Shown piece by piece: positions 1-6,042 of a stretch of 6,042 nt of DNA. The notes under the pieces are model-generated. The model was given only the letters and a program-made list of their open reading frames with translations, ran no database searches and was not told the DNA's origin. Source of the stretch: Anaerolineae bacterium (GTDB lineage Bacteria > Chloroflexota > Anaerolineae > B4-G1 > SLSP01). Made by a program: the position numbers and the translations under genes. Within the stretch, counting starts at the first letter, position 1; each line of letters starts with the position of its first letter. The stretch spans positions 1-6,042 of the forward strand of contig JAFGKB010000178.1 of NCBI GenBank assembly GCA_016928755.1, read 5' to 3'.

Positions 1-941
1 GCAATTTGGGGATCAAGGGTACGCAGCCAGAAGATGATTAAGGCGATATTCAATACGATGGAGACCACCTCGCCCAGCAATATAAGTATAAAGTTGAATG
101 AATTGTTCTTCGCAAAGCGTTTCTTCTCCCTGATCCATAGTTGCCCTCCACACGATGGGCAACGGCGGTCCTTGGGCTGAGTGGGTTCAGCACAATAGGG
201 GCACAGATACTCATCGGCGAAAACATCGGTAATTGCGGTGGGAGCGGCTTCCCATTCAGGAAGTGTATAACGCTTTACAAACTCTTCCCCAAGCAAAATA
301 GAAGCCTCGGAAGCATAGTCATTATCGCGTTCTTCTTCGGGTATCTCATCACTTACGGTTTCCGCTGCTATATCACGCCCGGCGAAGTCTTCTTCGAGAA
401 TTTCAGAGGCAAGCGAGGCATACCGCTGTTCTTGGGCAGCAATACTTTGTAATTGGTCAAGCTCTGCCTGGGCTTCAATATGGCCGGGGACAAGGGTCAA
501 GACATTTTCAAAACAGATTATCTTTTCTTCTACTGAAGAGACAACCTTACCCAACCAAAACCAGGCTAATGCGTTTCCGTCATCAGTTTCAATAATTCGT
601 GTTAATAACTCCTGGGCACGGGCGTCCTGCCCAACTTCAGCCGCGGCAATGCCTTGTTGGAGCCAGTTTTCCATACGCTGCTGTTGCAATTTTTCCAAGG
701 CATCTTCAGCCCGGGTATTCTCCGGGTCTAAAGTAACTACATGTTCAAGGCACGCAATCCGCTCACCAGGATCATCAACCAGGCCACTCAGCCACATCCA
801 GGCCACTACTTGACGGGGGTCAATCTCAACTACCTGGCGCAACAAGGCCCGTGCCGCGACCCGCTGGCCGGCCTTAGCCGCAGTTATACCCGCTTGGAGA
901 AGTTCTGCAACCTCCGCTTGCCGGTTTGCCGGATCGACCAT
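1..941 (-). CDS. TPR-repeat / zinc-ribbon membrane protein, 3' end outside window
   Basis: Partial gene with 313 residues visible, open at the left edge. The start is ATG at 939-941, ten bases after the stop of the upstream kinase gene. The Shine-Dalgarno is weak (TAGG overlapping that stop), so translational coupling is likely. Residues 14-86 and 93-165 are two copies of one helical TPR-like unit; they align without gaps at 30 of 73 identical positions, including A-W-x-W-L and one cysteine each (C64, C143). An acidic linker (about 166-245) follows and carries a repeated motif starting at Y174 and Y209. C247-x2-C250 and C261-x2-C264 form a probable zinc ribbon. A basic stretch (R271-K278) precedes a hydrophobic helix at about 282-306. 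No signal peptide is seen, so the TPR part and ribbon should be cytosolic and tethered to the membrane; further helices may lie outside the window. TPR units usually bind proteins, so a scaffold or adaptor role is inferred. The exact function is unknown. Confidence 0.88.
   Translation of the reverse strand, partial: MVDPANRQAEVAELLQAGITAAKAGQRVAARALLRQVVEIDPRQVVAWMWLSGLVDDPGERIACLEHVVTLDPENTRAEDALEKLQQQRMENWLQQGIAAAEVGQDARAQELLTRIIETDDGNALAWFWLGKVVSSVEEKIICFENVLTLVPGHIEAQAELDQLQSIAAQEQRYASLASEILEEDFAGRDIAAETVSDEIPEEERDNDYASEASILLGEEFVKRYTLPEWEAAPTAITDVFADEYLCPYCAEPTQPKDRRCPSCGGQLWIREKKRFAKNNSFNFILILLGEVVSIVLNIALIIFWLRTLDPQI
447..902 (-). repeat. Tandem protein-level duplication of a 73-residue TPR-like unit
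   Basis: Within the TPR/zinc-ribbon protein, residues 14-86 (bases 684-902) and 93-165 (bases 447-665) align end to end without a gap, separated by six residues. I counted 30 identities in 73 positions. Shared landmarks are Q-x-G-I-x-A-A, A-W-x-W-L, E-x-I-x-C-x-E and T-L-x-P. Each unit probably holds two helical hairpins. The copies have diverged well beyond recent duplication at the DNA level. Confidence 0.8.
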
Positions 942-951
942 AGAAATAAAC

Positions 952-2232
952 CTACACTTCCCAAACTATGGGCAGGGTGAATGTGAAACGGCTGCCTCGT
1001 CCCAGGACACTTTCAGCCCAAATACGCCCGTCGTGTAACTCAACGATCCGGCGCGCAATGGCCAAACCTAACCCCAGACCCTCTTGATGCCGGGTGAGAG
1101 GGTTCTCTACCTGGTGGAAGCCCTTAAAGATGTTTTCTAATTCATCCGCAGGAATGCCCGTTCCCGTATCGGCCACCGCCACAGCAACCATACCCGTGTG
1201 GGGACGCATGCTAATCTCAATATGGCCGCCTTCAGGGGTGAAACTCACGGCATTATTTAATAAATTCGTCACTACGAGCCTGATTTTGGGACGATCTGCT
1301 ATGACCTGGATAGAATGAGCCGGCAAACTTAACCGGACGGTTTGCTGTTTTTGAACCGTTAAAACTTCCCATTCAGCCTGAACCTCCTGGACAAGCTCCT
1401 GTAAAACGAACTTCTCCCGCTCCAGCTCAATGCCGGCAGCTTCAAGGTATTGAAGGTTGGTCATAGTCTCGATCAAATCTTGTAGTTGTTTAACGCCCCG
1501 AAGTACCATATCAACATCGGTGCTCATTTCGCCAGAGTCCAGATTTTGTTGCAAGAAAGAGGCATAACCTTGCACAATCATCAACGGCGTGCGTAACTCG
1601 TGGGAAGCGATGCTGAGAAAATTAGTCTTAAGTTCATCCAGTTTGGAAAGCCGGCGGTTGGCGTCCCGTAGATGCTTAACCATCCGGGCATTATCAATCG
1701 CGACGGCAGCTTGCGAAGCCAGTGTCAGCAAGATTTCAACATCCTGCTCATCAAAAGGCATACTGTCTAGCTTATTCAATGCCTCTAAAACGCCGATAAC
1801 GCGATTACGCAAACGCAGGGGGACGCCAAGAAGCGTCCGGGTATCAAAATCGACACTGCGATCAACGCCGCCAAAATGCCGGGGGTCCTCACCGGCATCA
1901 TTCACAATCAGGGGTTCGCCACTTTTATAAATCGCCCCGGCAATACTACCTTCAATAGGGACTTCAATCTTACTCAGCTCCTCATAACTGGTGGTTCCAG
2001 AGGAAGCCGCAAAGTGCAATCCCCCGGTCCGTTCATCCACCAACATCAGAGAGGCGGCCTCAGTACCCAGGGAGTCAGCAGCAGTTTGGATAATTAATTG
2101 CAAGAGGGGAACCAGTTCGAGGGTAGAACTCAATACCTGGCTAATTTGTATCAGTTGCTTATAAGAGATAACCCGCCGCTTCAATAAAGCATTTTCAGCT
2201 TTCAAATCTATCAGATTAGGATCGACATCCAT
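952..2232 (-). CDS. Soluble GAF-domain sensor histidine kinase
   Basis: Complete 426-residue kinase. It should autophosphorylate on histidine and pass phosphate to a response regulator that is not identified here. The order is a short N-terminal coiled coil (about 8-30), a GAF domain (about 32-182), a connecting helix (about 183-203), HisKA (about 200-265) and HATPase_c (about 310-423). H211 sits in S-H-E-L-R-T-P; E212 and T215 fit the E-x-x-T motif linked to phosphatase activity in HisKA kinases. The N box has N323, N326 and N327, the G1 box is D355-T-G-T-G359, and the G2 box is G385-L-G-L-G-L390. There is no membrane segment or signal peptide, so it is cytosolic. The GAF ends with N153-K154-x5-F160-x3-D164, close to the NKFDE motif of cyclic-nucleotide GAF domains but with V165 in the last place. 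The ligand is unknown. The start is supported by a strong Shine-Dalgarno. HisKA and the GAF entry helix resemble those of the upstream 840-residue kinase, suggesting paralogy. Confidence 0.95.
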   Translation of the reverse strand: MDVDPNLIDLKAENALLKRRVISYKQLIQISQVLSSTLELVPLLQLIIQTAADSLGTEAASLMLVDERTGGLHFAASSGTTSYEELSKIEVPIEGSIAGAIYKSGEPLIVNDAGEDPRHFGGVDRSVDFDTRTLLGVPLRLRNRVIGVLEALNKLDSMPFDEQDVEILLTLASQAAVAIDNARMVKHLRDANRRLSKLDELKTNFLSIASHELRTPLMIVQGYASFLQQNLDSGEMSTDVDMVLRGVKQLQDLIETMTNLQYLEAAGIELEREKFVLQELVQEVQAEWEVLTVQKQQTVRLSLPAHSIQVIADRPKIRLVVTNLLNNAVSFTPEGGHIEISMRPHTGMVAVAVADTGTGIPADELENIFKGFHQVENPLTRHQEGLGLGLAIARRIVELHDGRIWAESVLGRGSRFTFTLPIVWEV

Positions 2233-2238
2233 TGATTG

Positions 2239-2247
2239 CCCTCTCCC
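2239..2247 (-). promoter_or_regulatory. Ribosome binding site of the soluble GAF kinase
   Basis: On the minus strand this reads GGGAGAGGG, six bases before the ATG at 2230-2232. It is purine-rich, matches the anti-Shine-Dalgarno well and fixes the start codon of the 426-residue kinase. Confidence 0.7.
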
Positions 2248-2279
2248 AAAAACCGGTCTGTATTCTGCCGGAATGATTA

Positions 2280-4802
2280 TTATTTGTTTTCCTGAGCGAT
2301 CACCTCACGCGGGGGATTAAAAGGGAGTACAACGTGAAACTCGCTACCAAGACAAGCCACCTCGCTATAACCGGGACTCTCAACCCAGACTTTGCCGCCA
2401 TGCGCTTCAACAAGGCCGCGAACAATGGATAAGCCCAAGCCCGGCCCACCACCTTTAAACTTGGTTTTACTGGTAGAGTGCAATGAGACATCACCGCTAT
2501 GGTAGAACTTGGTAAAAATTAATTCCTGGTTACGGGGGTCAACCCCAATGCCAGTATCTTTAACAACAATTTCCACCCCACCACCGGGGAGGTCGCGCTC
2601 ACCGGCTTCCAAAGGCCAACCCATTAATGTGATTTTACCCCCATCGGGAGTATATTTAATGGCATTGTTCACCAGATGACCAAAAACTTTCGAGAGTTCC
2701 ATATGATCGCCCTGAATATCGGGAAGCTGGCTCATATCTTCCATCACCAAGGTAAGGTCACGCTCCTCAAAAACATGCTGGAGATTTCCAACAACACCTT
2801 GTAACAAAATAGAGATTGAAATATCTTCAACATAGAGTTTAATCATCTGAGTATCAATTTTGACGATATCTAACATACTATCAACGACTTCGTGTAAACG
2901 ATTAGCCCCCGATGAGATACCATCTACTAATTGCATATAGTAATCACTCTCTTTAATTACCGGGTCCCGCGACAAAATCTGGGCATAGCCACGCAATATC
3001 GTCAACGGGGTACGCAATTCATGAGCAGCAACGTTGATAAAATTGGATTTAGAACGGTCCAAGCTTTCTAAACGCTCATAAGCTTCTTGCAATTCCCGGG
3101 CTTGCTCCCGGAGTTCAAGGTTGGAACGGGTAATACTTTCATATAAACGTGCGTTCTCCAAGGCAATGGCCGCTTGTCCGGCAAAGGTCTCGGCCAGCTT
3201 TATCTCATCTTCCGTATAAGGAACAGAAATGGTACGGGTTACAGACAACATACCGATCACATCTCCTAAGCGAATGAGCGGGATACCTAACCAAACTTGG
3301 GCCGGTTTCAGACCTTCTACGTGCTGCCAGTCCTCACGCTGGGAGACATCACGGACCATAAGCCAACGCTTGGTCTGGTAAATCTGATGGAAAACATCGT
3401 TTTCTTTAATGTGAACTCGAATCTGATCGGGCTTTGAGGATACAGGAAACCCACGGGTTGCAGAGAAGACCAGGTCCGAGTTTTCTTGTAACATTAACGA
3501 TACCCGATCATAAGGCACAATATCGATCAATTGTTCGAGGATAATATCAAGGATTTCCTGTTTGTCCAAGGTGCTAGAAAGTGCCTGGGCGATATTATAA
3601 AGCTTTTGAGAAAGCTGGCGTTTAGACCGCTCAACCTCATAAAGCATAGCATTCTGAATCGCAATGGCAACCTGTCCGGCCAATGATTCCAATACCACTA
3701 TGTCATCAGAGCGAAAAGCCGAGGACTTATCACTCTGTAAGTCTAAAACGCCGAGCAGCTCATCCCCAACCATAAGCGGTAACGCAAGTTCCGAGCGGGT
3801 ATCGGGAATATCATCGACCGGTATATAACGGTCATCCTCAAGAACATTATCCACTTTCAGGGGCTTACCATTAGCAGCAACCCACCCAATGAGTCCTTCT
3901 TCCCCAATTTTTAAACGAAACTCCTGCCGGCTAAGGGATTGGCCGGCCTTGCCACTCCCGGCACGGGCAATCACATATTCACCACTATCATCCAAGAGGA
4001 ATATACCCACAAAGTAATGGCCATAACGTTCTTTGATGAGTTCCGCAACTTCATTTAATAAGGTCTCACGATTCAGGATTGACGTAATGCGTTTAGCGAC
4101 CTCGATACTGGTTGCCAGGGCGGCGCGGGTTTGTTCAGTAGACTTTAACGCGACGGCCAGCCGTATTTGCTGTTTCTCATCTAACAGTCGCAGACTCTGA
4201 AAACGGCGGGAGGTCTGGATCCGCACCCGTTGTGTAATCACAGATAACACGGTGGCAAAAAGAAGAGCAAATCCGAAATGTAACCACTCTCCCTCAAAAG
4301 GTGGGGTGGGAACGATATAAGCAATCAGCAGCCAAGTCAAATCACAAATAGCGACTAAGACTATCATCCAGACTGAGGAAATCAGGATTAAGCCACCACC
4401 TAATAAGACAAGGATAATATTTGTAGTCTGAATAGGATTACCATCTAAATAAAGATGTAAAAGACTGTTCACCAGTATTAATCCCACAATCCCCATCGCC
4501 AGTGGCTCAGCCCATTTAAGAGGGATAGCTTTACTTCTCAATACAAAATAGAATACAAGGAAGATCAATGCGGTTATAGCTGCGACCGGAAGCATGAAAC
4601 GCTTTGTCTCTGGAGGTAATGTTGTAGCATGGGTAATGGATAAGAGAACAAAAAGACCGCTTAAGATTAGGGAAATCGGCTTTAAATTCTCGGCCAGGGA
4701 AGCATTAAGCGCGGCTTGAATTGCTAACCCGCTGGTTTCATTTTTACCTTCCGCAAGCTGTTGTGCTAATTGTTCGTAGATATTTGATTTGATTTCGCTC
4801 AT
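2280..4802 (-). CDS. Membrane sensor histidine kinase with six helices and two GAF domains
   Basis: Complete 840-residue kinase. Six hydrophobic helices lie at about 42-58, 70-88, 100-117, 127-143, 145-164 and 172-190. Outer loops are short, and basic residues after helices 2 and 6 favour both ends in the cytoplasm. A helical linker (about 195-240) leads to GAF1 (about 240-390) and GAF2 (about 400-552), then a coiled coil (about 553-585), HisKA (about 583-650) and HATPase_c (about 695-828). H594 lies in A-H-E-L-R-T-P, with E595 and T598 giving the E-x-x-T phosphatase-type motif. The N box has N712 and N713, the G1 box is D749-T-G-I-G753, and the G2 box is G786-P-G-L-G-L791. The lid between G1 and G2 is extended, with a Ser/Thr/Lys-rich stretch (about 773-783). 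There is no periplasmic sensor domain, so the signal is probably sensed in the membrane or by the GAF domains; the ligand is unknown. A good Shine-Dalgarno supports the ATG. No receiver domain is attached. Confidence 0.95.
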   Translation of the reverse strand: MSEIKSNIYEQLAQQLAEGKNETSGLAIQAALNASLAENLKPISLILSGLFVLLSITHATTLPPETKRFMLPVAAITALIFLVFYFVLRSKAIPLKWAEPLAMGIVGLILVNSLLHLYLDGNPIQTTNIILVLLGGGLILISSVWMIVLVAICDLTWLLIAYIVPTPPFEGEWLHFGFALLFATVLSVITQRVRIQTSRRFQSLRLLDEKQQIRLAVALKSTEQTRAALATSIEVAKRITSILNRETLLNEVAELIKERYGHYFVGIFLLDDSGEYVIARAGSGKAGQSLSRQEFRLKIGEEGLIGWVAANGKPLKVDNVLEDDRYIPVDDIPDTRSELALPLMVGDELLGVLDLQSDKSSAFRSDDIVVLESLAGQVAIAIQNAMLYEVERSKRQLSQKLYNIAQALSSTLDKQEILDIILEQLIDIVPYDRVSLMLQENSDLVFSATRGFPVSSKPDQIRVHIKENDVFHQIYQTKRWLMVRDVSQREDWQHVEGLKPAQVWLGIPLIRLGDVIGMLSVTRTISVPYTEDEIKLAETFAGQAAIALENARLYESITRSNLELREQARELQEAYERLESLDRSKSNFINVAAHELRTPLTILRGYAQILSRDPVIKESDYYMQLVDGISSGANRLHEVVDSMLDIVKIDTQMIKLYVEDISISILLQGVVGNLQHVFEERDLTLVMEDMSQLPDIQGDHMELSKVFGHLVNNAIKYTPDGGKITLMGWPLEAGERDLPGGGVEIVVKDTGIGVDPRNQELIFTKFYHSGDVSLHSTSKTKFKGGGPGLGLSIVRGLVEAHGGKVWVESPGYSEVACLGSEFHVVLPFNPPREVIAQENK

Positions 4803-4805
4803 CGG

Positions 4806-4815
4806 CCTCTCTCCT
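4806..4815 (-). promoter_or_regulatory. Ribosome binding site of the six-helix GAF kinase
   Basis: The minus strand reads AGGAGAGAGG. The AGGAG core lies eight bases before the ATG at 4800-4802, a near-consensus Shine-Dalgarno at normal spacing, which supports this start for the 840-residue kinase. Confidence 0.75.
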
Positions 4816-4855
4816 GACCGGTGTCTAGTTATAATTTTCCAGAACCAACCGCCAT

Positions 4856-4885
4856 ATTAAAGACTAAGAGATTCTGCAGTCTCAA
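4856..4885 (-). promoter_or_regulatory. Candidate sigma70-type promoter for the six-helix kinase
   Basis: In the 93-base gap after the hybrid kinase, the minus strand shows TTGAGA (4880-4885), an 18-base spacer and TTTAAT (4856-4861). Each hexamer is one mismatch from the bacterial consensus. A start about seven bases downstream would leave a leader of roughly 45 bases before the ATG at 4802. This is motif matching in AT-rich DNA, so chance is a real alternative. If real, the downstream kinases can be transcribed independently of the hybrid kinase. Confidence 0.3.
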
Positions 4886-4895
4886 AAATTGCGCT

Positions 4896-6042
4896 TTACA
4901 GAGACTCGTTTTCACCACCAGATAATAAATCCGCCACTGTTTGCAATAGAGTCTCTGCATCAACCGGCTTATCAAGATAGGCATTAGCTTCCAGATGTAG
5001 CTCACGTTGCTGATGCTCCGCAACAACAGAGAGTATCACTACTGGGATATGGTGGGTCTCCGGGTCACTTTTTAAAACCCTTAATACGTCAAAACCACTG
5101 ATCCCAGGTATCATAACATCAGAGAGCACCAGGTCTGGATGGAGTTCACGAGCTTTGGTCACAGCGTGTGTACCATCGGCTACCTCTGCAACCCGGTATC
5201 CCGCATCGGTAAGTATTTGCCGTAATAGATTCCTGATGTTCTCCTCATCCTCAATTATAAGAATTAAGGGCTTTTGGCCCAAGCTCTTTGGGGATAATTG
5301 TACACCGCTATTTAAGTTATGCACAGTGGCTATTCCCTGATTGGAGGATTGAAAGGGTAAACCTTTTTGGATCTCGAAAGTCGATTTCAAAGGCAAGATG
5401 AAACTGAATGTACTACCAACTCCAGGCTGGCTATCCACACCAATACAGCCCCCATGTTGCTCAATAATTTCCTTGCAAATAGGGAGACCCAACCCGGTGC
5501 CCTGGGGGAGTTCAGATAACAACGAGTGATCCGCAACCCGCTTAAACTTCTCAAAAACATCGGGTAACCGTTCATGGGGAATGCCAATACCGGTATCTCG
5601 CACACTTACGGCCAGCCAATCACCCATCGCTAATTGGTGGACAACATCCCGGCCCAATCCCGCGATATAGGGTTTAATTGTAGCGTCAGGTAATACCTGG
5701 GTCAAAAACGCCCGCACCTGGATCTCACCGTCCTCGGTAAATTTAATGGCATTGGAGAGTAAATTGGTAATGACCTGGATTAAGCGGTCTTGGTCAGCGT
5801 AGACATTGGGAAGTTCCTGGGGAAGGATAACTTCAACCGGTAAGTCTTTCTCAGCAGCCAGGGCGGCAGTGGCCGATACGGCACGCCGGATAACTTCGGC
5901 AATATTAACATCTACCATGTGCCATTCAATCTTACCGGACTCCATTTTTGCGACATCCAAAACGTCATTAATTAGACGGGTGAGGCGATTCCCTTCAGAG
6001 ATGATAATATCTAGGTTATCCACAATACGTTTCAATGAGCGC
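4896..6042 (-). CDS. Hybrid histidine kinase with C-terminal receiver domain, 5' end outside window
   Basis: Partial gene open at the right edge, with 381 residues visible. Numbering here starts at the TTG codon at 6033-6035, which is internal and not a real start. Residues 1-40 are the second HisKA helix; the phosphorylated histidine and any sensor lie upstream, outside the window. HATPase_c spans about 75-216, with N box N91 and N95, G1 box D147-T-G-I-G151, an F box near F161/F164 and G2 box G179-T-G-L-G-L184. A polar linker (about 217-254) joins a receiver domain (about 256-374) with acidic residues E262 and D263, phospho-acceptor D306, S336 and K356. The 30-residue spacing from D306 to S336 matches CheY. 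No output domain follows the receiver; the gene stops at TAA 4896-4898. It probably hands phosphate from its own histidine, or from another kinase, to D306, and on to a partner not seen here. The stretch between the N and G1 boxes is about 20 residues longer than usual. Confidence 0.93.
   Translation of the reverse strand, partial: RSLKRIVDNLDIIISEGNRLTRLINDVLDVAKMESGKIEWHMVDVNIAEVIRRAVSATAALAAEKDLPVEVILPQELPNVYADQDRLIQVITNLLSNAIKFTEDGEIQVRAFLTQVLPDATIKPYIAGLGRDVVHQLAMGDWLAVSVRDTGIGIPHERLPDVFEKFKRVADHSLLSELPQGTGLGLPICKEIIEQHGGCIGVDSQPGVGSTFSFILPLKSTFEIQKGLPFQSSNQGIATVHNLNSGVQLSPKSLGQKPLILIIEDEENIRNLLRQILTDAGYRVAEVADGTHAVTKARELHPDLVLSDVMIPGISGFDVLRVLKSDPETHHIPVVILSVVAEHQQRELHLEANAYLDKPVDAETLLQTVADLLSGGENESL

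Noticed and set aside
141..980. Plus-strand open frames at 141-452 and 741-980
   Set aside because: They lie antisense to the TPR/zinc-ribbon gene, whose minus-strand frame has clear repeats, a cysteine motif and a membrane helix. Their translations show no recognisable domain.
1094..2097. Plus-strand open frames at 1094-1318, 1589-1930 and 1876-2097
   Set aside because: They are antisense shadows of the soluble GAF kinase and have no domain features or ribosome binding site of note.
2248..2271. Terminator-like CCGG-11-CCGG hairpin followed by five T on the minus strand, between the two complete kinases
   Set aside because: The stem has only four base pairs with an 11-base loop and cannot be extended. 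It lies just before a strong ribosome binding site, so termination is unlikely, though weak attenuation cannot be excluded.
2300..2494. Minus-strand open frame of 64 codons inside the six-helix kinase gene
   Set aside because: It sits out of frame within the ATPase domain coding region, and its sequence resembles no family I know.
4861..4882. AGACT-12-AGTCT hairpin after the hybrid kinase gene
   Set aside because: Five weak base pairs with a 12-base loop and only three T after it do not make a credible terminator. It also overlaps the candidate promoter spacer.
4829..5605. Small frames at 4829-5026, 5155-5340 (plus) and 5387-5605
   Set aside because: All overlap the hybrid kinase's receiver or ATPase coding sequence in other frames. 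The conserved residues are in the kinase frame, so these are chance frames.
6033..6035. TTG as the start codon of the hybrid kinase
   Set aside because: The frame stays open to the window edge, and this codon falls inside the HisKA dimerisation helix, after the missing histidine motif. The true start must lie beyond the right edge.

Overview
The window is a bacterial stretch in which every recognisable gene lies on the minus strand and reads from right to left. In transcription order there are four genes: the C-terminal part of a hybrid histidine kinase with a receiver domain (open at the right edge), a six-helix membrane histidine kinase with two GAF domains, a soluble GAF histidine kinase, and a TPR/zinc-ribbon membrane protein (open at the left edge). 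Coding density is high. The gaps are 93, 47 and 10 bases, with no RNA gene, mobile element, CRISPR array or convincing terminator. The organism is most likely a member of Chloroflexota, probably of the Anaerolineae or a related class. This is inferred from the repeated 'AW-x-WL' TPR style joined to a CPxC zinc ribbon and membrane helix, and from several GAF-containing kinases in series. It rests on remembered family resemblance, not on a search.

Right part (4896-6042): HisKA helix 2, a HATPase_c domain and a C-terminal receiver domain. The phosphorylated histidine and any sensor lie beyond the right edge. Middle (2280-4802): an 840-residue kinase with six membrane helices, two GAF domains, a coiled coil, HisKA and HATPase_c. 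Next (952-2232): a 426-residue cytosolic kinase with one GAF domain, HisKA and HATPase_c. Left (1-941): a cytosolic tandem TPR-like repeat, an acidic linker with a short repeated motif, a four-cysteine zinc ribbon and the start of a membrane region.

The block looks like a signalling cluster. Three kinases could share phosphate through the single receiver domain seen, or through regulators outside the window. No DNA-binding or enzymatic output domain is visible here. The 10-base spacing between the soluble kinase and the TPR protein suggests that these two are translated together and may act together. The families are ordinary. I see no clear undescribed system, but the gene combination, the duplicated TPR unit and a few domain insertions deserve a second look.
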